DNA from: Solirubrobacteraceae bacterium
GTDB taxonomy: Bacteria > Actinomycetota > Thermoleophilia > Solirubrobacterales > Solirubrobacteraceae
DNA length: 7,180 nt
Direction of reading: 5' to 3'
Assembly: GCA_024710825.1 (NCBI GenBank)
Contig: JANJUA010000348.1
Location: forward strand, 1 to 7,180
Shown here piece after piece: positions 1 through 5,644 of this stretch (the stretch's first letter is position 1; every line of letters begins with the position of its first letter). The notes beneath the pieces were generated by a model. That model searched no databases. It was not told the DNA's origin and worked only from the letters and a program-made list of their open reading frames with translations. A program made the position numbers and the translations under genes.

Positions 1-72
1 GCCCAAGGGCTCGTCGAGCAGCACCGGCGGCCGCTCGCGGACCTCCAGCGCGATCTGCCGCGCTGCCGACAC
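1..72 (-). CDS. Unrecognised protein, N-terminal 24 codons only (cut by window edge)
   Basis: The reverse complement opens with GTG at 72, preceded by a GAGG-like ribosome binding sequence, and stays open to the window edge. The visible peptide begins MSAARQIALEVRERP and ends with LLDEPLG. The start lies only 9 bp beyond the TGA of the upstream kinase-like gene (82-726), so it is probably co-transcribed and perhaps translationally coupled with it. The LLDEPLG string resembles the Walker B region of ABC ATPases, but it falls about 20 residues from the start, far too early for that role, so the resemblance is probably chance. I do not recognise the family. Confidence 0.5.
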   Translation of the reverse strand, partial: MSAARQIALEVRERPPVLLDEPLG

Positions 73-81
73 GGCCCCTCG

Positions 82-726
82 TCAGTCGTCGGCCGGCGGC
101 GGGCGGAAGACGATCCGCTTGAGCTCCGCCACCGACGCGCCGCCGAGCCGCAGCGACGTGGCGAAGCCCTCCTCGCCCAGCTCGCCCGCGTCCAGCGCGG
201 TGCGCAGCGCCGTCAGCGGCGCCACGTCCTCCTCCGCCACGGCGTCCTTGCGCACCTCGACGAGGATCAGGTGGCGCGGGCGCCTGTTCGCGAACGCCAT
301 CCGCACGTAGCGGGCCCGCTCCTCGGCGGAGAGCCCGTCGAGCGTCACGACGACCGACTGCCCGGCCGCGAGGCGCTTGCCCACGGCGGCGTCGAGCAGA
401 GCCTGGCCCTGCTGCTCGACGGCGTCCGGCGCGACCTTCCCGGCGAGCAGGCCGCGGACCTTCTCCATCGACAGCAGCGTCGTGTGGTCCTCGACCGTCC
501 GGGCGACGAAGCGCGAGCGCGCGTCCGGGTCGGCGCACGCGATCAGCAGCAGGCTCCCCGGCGAGTAGCGCATGCGGTCGCTCGGAGCGAGCACGCGCCC
601 GCGCACGCCGACGTCCGGCGGCCGCGGTGGGCGCTCGGCCTCTCCGGGCTTGCGCGGGCGCTCGGAGGACCAGCCTCCACGCTCCTGGTCGGAGATCTTG
701 ACGCTGCGCGGGGCATTGGAGGACAT
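82..726 (-). CDS. Polynucleotide-kinase-like (AAA_33/PNKP-type) P-loop protein with a degenerate Walker A motif
   Basis: 214 residues. The first 50 are polar and Pro/Arg-rich and look disordered. Residues 57-160 follow the layout of the kinase domain of bacterial Pnkp and related AAA_33 proteins: a hydrophobic beta strand (GSLLLIAC), a P-loop position, LSMEKVRGLLAG (85-96) where active enzymes have a vSSDxxR-like segment, then GKRLAAGQSVVVTLDGL (116-132) where they have xRLxxGxxVVvDATN, then an Arg-rich stretch and LILVEV. The P-loop itself reads CADPDARSRF (64-73) where GAPGSGKSTF would be expected: both key glycines are gone and the lysine aligns with Arg70. The Asp of SSD is replaced too. 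ATP-dependent kinase activity is therefore doubtful, and a binding or regulatory role is more likely. It lies 30 bp after the diiron oxidase gene on the same strand. No Shine-Dalgarno is visible, but TAAGCT sits 6 nt before the ATG. The family assignment rests on pattern recognition only. Confidence 0.7.
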   Translation of the reverse strand: MSSNAPRSVKISDQERGGWSSERPRKPGEAERPPRPPDVGVRGRVLAPSDRMRYSPGSLLLIACADPDARSRFVARTVEDHTTLLSMEKVRGLLAGKVAPDAVEQQGQALLDAAVGKRLAAGQSVVVTLDGLSAEERARYVRMAFANRRPRHLILVEVRKDAVAEEDVAPLTALRTALDAGELGEEGFATSLRLGGASVAELKRIVFRPPPADD

Positions 727-732
727 GCCCAG

Positions 733-738
733 AGCTTA
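733..738 (-). promoter_or_regulatory. Putative -10 hexamer (TAAGCT) for a leaderless kinase-like gene
   Basis: On the minus strand TAAGCT fits the TANNNT -10 consensus. It is followed by 6 nt and then the ATG at 726, so transcription would start on the A of the start codon. No Shine-Dalgarno sequence precedes that ATG and no convincing -35 is visible. It could give this gene expression independent of the upstream ligase and oxidase genes. Confidence 0.4.
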
Positions 739-756
739 CGGCGGCGAGCGAGGCGG

Positions 757-1749
757 TTACGCGGCAACCGTCAGCGGCGCTCGCAGCGACGACCGTCGTG
801 CGTCCCAGGCGTCCAGCAGGTGGCGCGTCCAGGCCGCCTCCACCCACGTCAGGCAGCGGGCGCCCCAGAGCACGTCGCCGGCCAGGGCGGGGTCCTGGCG
901 GATCAGCCCGCCCGCGAGGTCGACGGCGGCGACGGCCTCGTGAACCGCGTCGGCCTCCACGTGCTCGTCGAAGAACTCGGTCGCGTCGCCCGAGAAGCCC
1001 AGCCGCCGCAGACCGTCGCCGTAGCGGCGGTTCGGGATCGACGACGTCATCTCGAACAGCGCCAGGTGCCCGACGATCGCGCCGCGCAGCCGCCGGTGCA
1101 GCCCGAACAGCGACATGAGGTTCACGGTCCGCAGCGTCACGCCGGGCAGCAGCTCCAGATAGGCGCCGTAGCGGGAGTCGAGGCCGAGCGCCGCCATCGC
1201 GCGGGCGAACAGCTGCGCGTGGATGCGGTCCGCGCGCCCGCCGCCGTACTCGTCGGCCTGGATCTCGACCAGGGCCGCCTTCGGCCCACCCCACAGACGC
1301 GGCATCGCCCACGAGTGCGGGTCGGCCTCCTTGAGCTGGTACGCCGAGCGATGCACGAGGAACTCGTGGAACTGCTCGACGGTCCCGTCGCGCTCGAGTC
1401 GACGCGACAGCGATGGCGCGTCGTCGCCCTCCTCGACCTCCCGCAGCGCCACGTCGGCCTCCTCCGGGGCGAGCCGCTCGGCCACCCGCGGGACCGCGGC
1501 GGTCAGCTCAGCCTCGAAGCGCTCCTCGAGCGCGCCGCGCAGCGCCAGCAGCGAGGGATCCCACTCCCAGCGCTCGTCGACGCCGGGCAGGCCCCGGTAG
1601 TGCAGCTCGTAGCAGAGGTAGAGCGCCAGATGGAGGTCGTCGTCGTCGGCCGGCTCGGGCGGCACGGCGGGCAGGCGGTGGCGGGCGGCGGGCAGCGCGT
1701 CGAGCAGCAGCTCGGTCAGCGGGCCGCGAGCGGAGGGGAGCGACAGCAC
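757..1749 (-). CDS. Heme-oxygenase-like diiron oxidase (iron-containing redox enzyme, Haem_oxygenas_2 type)
   Basis: 330 residues, the usual size for the cytoplasmic 'iron-containing redox enzyme' family, which has a helical heme-oxygenase fold and binds two irons rather than heme. The family-type strings are LKEADPHSW (139-147), VEIQADEYGGGR (161-172), GHLALFEMTSS (227-237) and DEHVEADAVHE (261-271). The last contains the H-x3-D-x2-H ligand motif of these enzymes (H263, D267, H270). E141, E167 and H177 complete a six-ligand set. Compared with the ligands I recall for SznF (E189, E215, H225, H311, D315, H318), all six are offset by exactly 48 residues. Family members oxidise amines, amino acids or fatty acids using O2; the substrate here is unknown. 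The start is GTG at 1749, with an AGGGA ribosome binding sequence overlapping the TAG of the ligase gene; the 9-bp gap suggests coupling. ATG-only start calling would miss this N-terminus. Confidence 0.9.
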   Translation of the reverse strand: MLSLPSARGPLTELLLDALPAARHRLPAVPPEPADDDDLHLALYLCYELHYRGLPGVDERWEWDPSLLALRGALEERFEAELTAAVPRVAERLAPEEADVALREVEEGDDAPSLSRRLERDGTVEQFHEFLVHRSAYQLKEADPHSWAMPRLWGGPKAALVEIQADEYGGGRADRIHAQLFARAMAALGLDSRYGAYLELLPGVTLRTVNLMSLFGLHRRLRGAIVGHLALFEMTSSIPNRRYGDGLRRLGFSGDATEFFDEHVEADAVHEAVAAVDLAGGLIRQDPALAGDVLWGARCLTWVEAAWTRHLLDAWDARRSSLRAPLTVAA

Positions 1750-1758
1750 GTACGGTCC

Positions 1759-2895
1759 CTACCCCGCAAGCTCTGCGAGGAAGCGATCGGCGAGCCAACG
1801 CGCCGCGGCGACCGGGTCGCCGCCGGCCGCCGCGCGCAGGCGCAGCGCGCCGTTGCGTTCGACCAGCGCTCGCGCATGCTCGAGCTGCGGCACGCAGCGG
1901 AGGCGCTCCGCCACCGGCTCGAGCAGGTCGAGCATCGCGTGCAGACGGGCGCGGGTCGGGGTCGCCCGCCCGCTGTCGAGGTCGCGCAGCTCGCCCTCGA
2001 CGCCCCAGCGGCACGCGCTCCAGCGGTTCTCCTCGATGCGCCACGTCTCGTGCGTCGCGAGCGGCTCGCCCGCGTCGAAGCGCTCCGCGAGCAGCACCGC
2101 CAGCGCCTGCGCGACGGCCGCGACGGCGGCGGCGTCGGCCACCGTCGCCTGCGCGTCGGGCACCCGGAGCTCGAGCGTCCCGTGTCCCGCGTGCGGGCGC
2201 AGCTCCCACCACCAGCGCGCCCGGTCGCCGACCCAGTGCAGCGCCGCGGCGTACTCCTCCCACGAGCGCAGCGCCGGCGGCACCCCCTGGCGCGGCAGGT
2301 TCTCGGCGACGATCGGCCGCGCCGAGGCCAGGCCGGTGTCGCGCCCGCAGTGAAACGGCGCGTTGGCGGCGAGCGCAGCCAGCTCCGGGAGCCACGAGCG
2401 CAGGGCGTTGTAGACCGCGAGCGCCCGGTCGGCCCCCCGAATCGCGACGTGCACCTGCAGCGCGAAGACGAGCTGGCGGCGCGCGATCATCCCGTACTCC
2501 GCCTCGGTGGCGTCGTAGCGCTCGCTCCGGTTCAGCGGCCCCTCCGGGCGAGCGAACGGATGCAGGCCGGCGGCGGCGAGGCACAGACCGGCGTCCGCCA
2601 CGGCGGCGGCGAGGTGGCGGCGCGCCTGCGCCAGCGCCGCGACCGCCTCGGCCACGGTCGCGGTCGGCGCGACGACGATCTCCATCTGCGAGGCGGGCAG
2701 CTCGAGCTTGAAGCGGGGATCGCCGCCGAGCTGCGCGAGGATCTCCGGCGCGCGGGGCGCGAGGTCGAGCGTGGCGGCGTCGAGGAGCATCGCCTCCTCC
2801 TCGAGGCCGACGGTCGACGGCGCGGGCGTGTCGAAGGCCGCGCGCAGCTCGGCGGCGTTTGCAGAGGCGCTCGACGGGATACCGGAGGCACGCAC
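1759..2895 (-). CDS. Carboxylate-amine ligase, glutamate-cysteine ligase family 2 (YbdK-like)
   Basis: 378 residues, close to the roughly 370 usual for YbdK/GCS2 enzymes. These cytoplasmic ATP-dependent ligases join glutamate or another carboxylate to an amine, classically cysteine. Diagnostic segments in order: TVGLEEEAMLLD (28-39, usually TVGVEEE), FKLELPASQMEI (62-73), GLHPFA (110-115), LQVHVAI (146-152), NAPFHCGRDTGLASAR (178-193, usually NSPFW-G-DTG-SxR) and LRPHAGHGTLELRVPD (232-247). Nothing looks broken. The substrate cannot be read from sequence; true glutathione synthesis is unlikely to be provable here, and gamma-glutamyl-cysteine or another amide is possible. The only in-frame standard start before the conserved TVGLEEE is GTG at 2895, because an in-frame TGA lies a few codons upstream. 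That start is 2 bp from the ATG of the divergent methyltransferase. The next gene on its strand is the diiron oxidase, 9 bp away, so the two probably form one operon. Confidence 0.92.
   Translation of the reverse strand: MRASGIPSSASANAAELRAAFDTPAPSTVGLEEEAMLLDAATLDLAPRAPEILAQLGGDPRFKLELPASQMEIVVAPTATVAEAVAALAQARRHLAAAVADAGLCLAAAGLHPFARPEGPLNRSERYDATEAEYGMIARRQLVFALQVHVAIRGADRALAVYNALRSWLPELAALAANAPFHCGRDTGLASARPIVAENLPRQGVPPALRSWEEYAAALHWVGDRARWWWELRPHAGHGTLELRVPDAQATVADAAAVAAVAQALAVLLAERFDAGEPLATHETWRIEENRWSACRWGVEGELRDLDSGRATPTRARLHAMLDLLEPVAERLRCVPQLEHARALVERNGALRLRAAAGGDPVAAARWLADRFLAELAG
2884..2888 (+). promoter_or_regulatory. Ribosome binding site (GGAGG) fixing the methyltransferase start
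   Basis: GGAGG lies 9 nt before the ATG at 2898. It supports starting the protein at MRVFTFPGVF rather than at an upstream ATG at 2859, and it agrees with the usual N-terminus of the family. The site sits inside the first codons of the opposite-strand ligase gene. Confidence 0.75.
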
Positions 2896-2897
2896 CG

Positions 2898-3596
2898 ATG
2901 CGAGTCTTCACCTTTCCGGGCGTTTTCCAACCCATCAGCGACACATGGCTGCTCGCCGAGCAGCTCCGCGCGCAGACGCTGCCGCCCCGGGCCGCGGTGC
3001 TGGACCTCTGCACCGGCAGCGGCGCGCTCGCCGTCTGCGCCGCCAAGCGCGGCGCGCGCGACGTCGTCGCCGTGGACGTCTCGCGGCGCGCGGTCTGGAC
3101 GGCGCGGCTGAACGCGCGGCTCAATGGGGTGCGGATCCGCGCGATGCGCGGAGACCTGCTCGGCGCGATCGGCGACCGCCGCTTCGACGCGATCGTCGCC
3201 AACCCGCCCTACGTGCCGGCCGAGACCGACGAGCTGCCGGCGAGCGGTCCCGAGCGCGCCTGGGACGCGGGCCGCGACGGACGCGCCGTCCTCGACCGCA
3301 TCCTCCGCGAGGCGCCCGCCCACCTGAAGCCCGGCGGCGTGCTGCTCGTGACGCACTCGTCGGTGTGCGGCGAGCAGGCGACGCTGAAGGCGCTCCGCGC
3401 GGCGGGCCTCGACGCCGACGTCGTCGCCCGTCGCCGCGGGCCCCTCGGCCCGCTGCTCACCGCGCGGGTGGCGACGCTCGAGGCGCGCGGGCAGCTTCCG
3501 GCCGGCCACCGCGAGGAGGAGGTGCTCGTCGTCCGCGGGCGGCGTCCCCATCAGCGCGCGGCGGGGGACCCGGCGGCCGCCGCCGTCCCCGTCTGA
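2898..3596 (+). CDS. HemK2/MTQ2-family SAM-dependent protein methyltransferase
   Basis: 232 residues, class I Rossmann methyltransferase. The N-terminus RVFTFPGVFQPISDTWLLAE is the typical opening of HemK2/MTQ2 proteins (PGV-x-P-x-SDTWLL). Motif I is LDLCTGSGALAV (35-46), the SAM-ribose acidic residue is probably D60 (AVDVSRRAV), D86 lies in the next acidic strand, and the catalytic NPPY is at 102-105, followed by VPAETDELP. WDAGRDGRAVLDRIL (122-136) is also characteristic. NPPY enzymes N-methylate the side-chain amide of glutamine or related nitrogens; eukaryotic and archaeal MTQ2 methylates a release factor. In bacteria, which already use PrmC for release factors, the substrate of this family is uncertain. 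The tail after about residue 212 is low-complexity. The gene starts divergently 2 bp from the carboxylate-amine ligase, and its TGA directly abuts the stop of the convergent membrane-protein gene. Confidence 0.92.
   Translation: MRVFTFPGVFQPISDTWLLAEQLRAQTLPPRAAVLDLCTGSGALAVCAAKRGARDVVAVDVSRRAVWTARLNARLNGVRIRAMRGDLLGAIGDRRFDAIVANPPYVPAETDELPASGPERAWDAGRDGRAVLDRILREAPAHLKPGGVLLVTHSSVCGEQATLKALRAAGLDADVVARRRGPLGPLLTARVATLEARGQLPAGHREEEVLVVRGRRPHQRAAGDPAAAAVPV
2903..2930 (-). promoter_or_regulatory. Possible promoter of the ligase-oxidase operon, inside the methyltransferase gene
   Basis: On the minus strand a TTGGAA (2930-2925) and an AAGACT (2908-2903) are separated by 16 nt, and the second is followed by 7 nt and the GTG at 2895. 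This would give an almost leaderless message. AAGACT is only a fair match to a -10, since the first T is missing. An alternative reading is that the overlapping AAGGTGA is a distant Shine-Dalgarno. Either way, control signals for the ligase must lie within the first codons of the opposite-strand methyltransferase. Confidence 0.3.
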
Positions 3597-4520
3597 CTAC
3601 CGGCGCTTGCGGCGGCGGCGCTGGCCGCTCGGCGCGACCGGCGTCGGATCGGCCGCGTCGTCGTCGTCCCGGGGCGCGGGGGCCGGGCGCTCGGGCGCCT
3701 GGTCCTTCTGCGCCATCCGCGCCTCGCGCAGCTCCTGCTGCGACGGCCACGGCTCCGCCCGGCCGGTGATCCACGCCGGCGGCGTGCCGCCGGGCCACCG
3801 GAGGAGGAACAGCGGGCCGAGCGCGATCAGCCAGAAGCACTGCACCACCGGCAGCGGCGACGCGATCGGGATGACGAACAGGACGCCGACGATGATCCCG
3901 AGGATCCCCATGAAGCGGGTCAGCAGGCCGGCGCGCATGGCGTTGAGCGAGACGAGGATGAACGCGAACGCGAGCGCGAGCTGACCGGCGAGCAGCAGGC
4001 CGGTGATGACGCCCAGCCCGCCGCCGGTGAACACCTGCTCGATCGCCTCGCGCGAGCGGTCGCTGCCCGCGAGGAAGTCGCCCGCGTTGGTCGTGATGAG
4101 GATCTGACGGATGAAGCCGGCGACGGCCAGCACGCCCGCGCCGAGCATCAAGGTCCAGCGCAGTATCTCCGGCGTCTCCGGCCGGCGCGCCTTGGCGGCG
4201 CGGAACAGGAAGAACAGCGCGACGCCCATGCACAGCGTCCCGATGCCGAGGACCGCGTTGGTGAGCAGGAACTGCGCCGACTTGTCGTCGATGTACTCGA
4301 TGAGCACCGAGCGCGGGTTGACCGCGGGCTCCAGCTGCCCGCTCAACGCGGGCGCGATGGCCTGGAGCTCGCCGATCCGCGGCGCGTCGGCGTCGAGGGA
4401 GGTCTGCGAGTAGAAGCTGCCGGCCAGCGTCAGGACGCCCGCCGCGACCGTGGCGGCCGCGGCCGTACGCCGGTGGCGCTGCTCCCAGTCGAGCTGCGCC
4501 TGCTCGGGGTCTTCGGTCAT
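3597..4520 (-). CDS. Six-helix integral membrane protein of unknown function
   Basis: 307 residues. A charged N-terminus (about 1-18) is followed by a first helix (about 20-37), an extracytoplasmic-sized loop (about 38-80) and then helices near 84-107, 121-142, 166-192, 203-220 and 224-241. The C-terminal tail of about 65 residues is polar and Pro-rich, with a DDDD run (285-288) and an end made almost entirely of Arg and Lys (301-307), probably cytoplasmic. No catalytic motif stands out and I do not recognise the family; annotation pipelines would call it a hypothetical membrane protein. The ATG at 4520 has neither a Shine-Dalgarno nor a -10-like hexamer close by, but a 21-codon ORF ends one base before it, suggesting translational coupling. 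An alternative is that this small ORF is the real N-terminus joined by a frameshift. Confidence 0.85.
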   Translation of the reverse strand: MTEDPEQAQLDWEQRHRRTAAAATVAAGVLTLAGSFYSQTSLDADAPRIGELQAIAPALSGQLEPAVNPRSVLIEYIDDKSAQFLLTNAVLGIGTLCMGVALFFLFRAAKARRPETPEILRWTLMLGAGVLAVAGFIRQILITTNAGDFLAGSDRSREAIEQVFTGGGLGVITGLLLAGQLALAFAFILVSLNAMRAGLLTRFMGILGIIVGVLFVIPIASPLPVVQCFWLIALGPLFLLRWPGGTPPAWITGRAEPWPSQQELREARMAQKDQAPERPAPAPRDDDDAADPTPVAPSGQRRRRKRR

Positions 4521-4521
4521 G

Positions 4522-4587
4522 TCAGTCGGTGATCCGCGGCGGCAGCGGGGGCGCGGAGGTGGGCTGCCGGGGGGTCAGAGGAGCCAT
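4522..4587 (-). CDS. Putative 21-codon upstream ORF preceding the membrane-protein gene
   Basis: ATG at 4587 to TGA at 4522-4524 encodes a Pro-rich peptide (MAPLTPRQP ... PPRITD, eight prolines in 21 residues). The TGA is followed by a single C and then the ATG of the 307-residue membrane protein, in a different frame. A TACACT hexamer lies 10 nt before the small ATG, so a near-leaderless message could begin with this ORF. The main ATG has no ribosome binding site of its own, which fits delivery of ribosomes by termination-reinitiation. Alternatively it is a chance reading frame in GC-rich DNA. Confidence 0.35.
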   Translation of the reverse strand: MAPLTPRQPTSAPPLPPRITD

Positions 4588-4597
4588 GCAGGGGTTC

Positions 4598-4603
4598 AGT
4601 GTA
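4598..4603 (-). promoter_or_regulatory. Putative -10 hexamer (TACACT) for the membrane-protein transcript
   Basis: The minus-strand TACACT fits TANNNT and lies in the 97-bp stretch between the 2TM gene (stop at 4615) and the membrane-protein start. A start site about 7 nt downstream would place +1 a few bases before the ATG of the 21-codon ORF. The identical hexamer is used in the same manner before the 88-residue gene at 5645. No clear -35 was seen. Confidence 0.4.
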
Positions 4604-4614
4604 CGGTTCGCGCG

Positions 4615-4887
4615 CTACGCGGCGCCGCCCAGGCGACGCGCCTCCTCGTCGATCTCCGCCTGGGTGATGGGACGACGGCGCGCGTAGATGTCGAACGCCT
4701 GCGTGGCGAGCCCGAGGCCCCAGAAGACCGTGACGAACAGCGGCCATGGGAAACCCTCGTCCGTGGCTGCCCAGATCACCCAGAGGACGACGTTGACGGC
4801 GACGTAGGGGATGAGCTGGAGGGGGAAGTCGCGGCGGCGGCGGAGGTTCGCGGCGGCCTGCTCGCGTAGCGCGGTCTCGTCGGTCAT
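4615..4887 (-). CDS. 2TM-domain membrane protein
   Basis: 90 residues. A short charged N-terminus ending in LRRRRDF is followed by two hydrophobic helices (about 22-41 and 48-66) separated by ATDEGFPWP, then a charged C-terminus with ITQAEIDEEARRL (74-86). This is the pattern of the 2TM domain family (PF13239-like), found as stand-alone proteins or attached to histidine kinases. Its biochemical role is unknown; the Arg cluster before the first helix suggests cytoplasmic termini. The ATG at 4887 overlaps the TGA of the hydrolase gene by four bases (ATGA, 4884-4887), so translation is very likely coupled. It could also be read as the C-terminal end of a longer frame reaching to 5646, but that upstream part is Gly/Arg-rich shadow sequence opposite real codons. 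Confidence 0.85.
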   Translation of the reverse strand: MTDETALREQAAANLRRRRDFPLQLIPYVAVNVVLWVIWAATDEGFPWPLFVTVFWGLGLATQAFDIYARRRPITQAEIDEEARRLGGAA

Positions 4888-5609
4888 GTCGGGACCATAA
4901 GCGACCGGACGGCATCCGCAGGCGCTTGGGCCCCACGCCGCCGCGCTCCCGGCAGCAGCCTGGCCACTGCGTCGCCCGCCGCGCGGACGTGCGGAGGGGC
5001 GGCCGGGCCGTCGAGGACGGCCGCCGGCACCTCGATCCCCCGAAGCCCGCGGCGGGTGAGCGGCAGCGTCGCCTGACCGCCGAAGTCGGCGAAGAACGCC
5101 CGCGGCGAGGCGGGGGCGCGGGCGATCCCGCGATCGGCCAGCCACGCCGCGACGGCCGCCTCGGGACCGCCCGCCCGCAGCGCCTCCTCCAACAGCGCGC
5201 GCTCCGCGGCGAGCGCCTCGTTCGCCTCGGGCACGAGCTGGAAGGCGGGCACGTCGACCAGCACCGCCGCGCGCACCAGGCCCGGATGGCGCAGCAGCAG
5301 GTCGAGGACCGCGAGCGCCCCGATGTCCACCCCGCAGGCGACGGCGGGCGCCGCGCCGAGCGCCTTCAGCAGCTCGGCCGCGTCCTCGGCCTGCTCGGCG
5401 ACGGTCGTGCGCTCGTAGGGCTCGGGGGCGCCGCTGCCGCCGTAGCCGCGGCGGTCGTAGGAGATCACGCGCGCGTCGCCCGCGAGAGCCGCGGCGGCGT
5501 CCGCCCACACCGAGCGATCCGCTGCCATGCCGTGGATCAGCAGGACGGTCGGGCCGGAGCCTGACTCTGCGTAGGCGAGCGGAACGCCCGCGCCCTCGAT
5601 CGTCGCCAT
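4884..5609 (-). CDS. Alpha/beta-hydrolase-fold protein with atypical catalytic residues
   Basis: 241 residues, somewhat short for the fold. The core is clear: LLIHG (23-27, oxyanion-hole HG), SYDRRGYGGSG (50-60), a nucleophile elbow CGVDIGA (92-98) followed by LDLLLRHPGLVRAAVLVDVP, and VPAAVLDGPAAPPHVRAA (194-211) where the acid residue D200 would sit. The elbow has Asp95 where most relatives have Ser (GxSxG). An Asp nucleophile occurs in epoxide hydrolases and haloalkane dehalogenases, but the rest does not point specifically to either. After LLPGAR the protein ends within 20 residues (GAQAPADAVRSLMVPT) and no G-x-x-H catalytic-His segment is seen. The enzyme may be inactive, or degraded at its 3' end where it overlaps the 2TM gene. 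The ATG at 5609 is preceded 6 nt upstream by TAAGGT with no Shine-Dalgarno, so a leaderless message is likely. Confidence 0.85.
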   Translation of the reverse strand: MATIEGAGVPLAYAESGSGPTVLLIHGMAADRSVWADAAAALAGDARVISYDRRGYGGSGAPEPYERTTVAEQAEDAAELLKALGAAPAVACGVDIGALAVLDLLLRHPGLVRAAVLVDVPAFQLVPEANEALAAERALLEEALRAGGPEAAVAAWLADRGIARAPASPRAFFADFGGQATLPLTRRGLRGIEVPAAVLDGPAAPPHVRAAGDAVARLLPGARRRGAQAPADAVRSLMVPT

Positions 5610-5644
5610 AGGTGGACCTTAGACCCGTGCCTACACTGGTGCCC
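5610..5644. promoter_or_regulatory. Compact divergent promoter region with two facing -10 hexamers
   Basis: The 35 bp separate two start codons pointing apart. On the minus strand TAAGGT (5621-5616) is followed by 6 nt and the hydrolase ATG at 5609. On the plus strand TACACT (5632-5637) is followed by 7 nt and the ATG at 5645. Both spacings place transcription starts at, or one base before, the start codons. The hexamers are 10 bp apart and each promoter's -35 zone would fall on the other promoter, so the two polymerases should compete. No good -35 hexamer was seen for either. Confidence 0.5.

Noticed and set aside
1..72. ABC-transporter ATPase call based on LLDEPLG
   Set aside because: The motif lies about 20 residues from the start codon, before any possible Walker A, so it cannot be a normal ABC ATPase Walker B.
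1413..2711. A 432-codon plus-strand frame
   Set aside because: Almost pure Arg/Ala/Pro/Gly composition opposite the ligase and oxidase genes; no start signal and no recognisable domain.
2859..2897. Upstream ATG for the methyltransferase at 2859
   Set aside because: The 13 extra residues do not match the family, and a GGAGG lies correctly placed before the ATG at 2898.
271..3111. A 946-codon open frame on the plus strand
   Set aside because: It runs antisense through well-supported ligase and oxidase genes and into the methyltransferase in another frame. Its translation is Arg/Gln/Gly-rich with no domain. It is a by-product of GC bias at third codon positions.
1508..3202. A 564-codon minus-strand frame, plus a second one at 2532-3551
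   Set aside because: Both are out of frame with, or antisense to, recognised genes (GCS2 ligase, methyltransferase) and translate to low-complexity Ala/Arg/Pro sequence.
4525..4580. GC-rich stretch considered as an intrinsic terminator after the 2TM gene
   Set aside because: It is G-rich on one strand rather than self-complementary, and no T-run follows.
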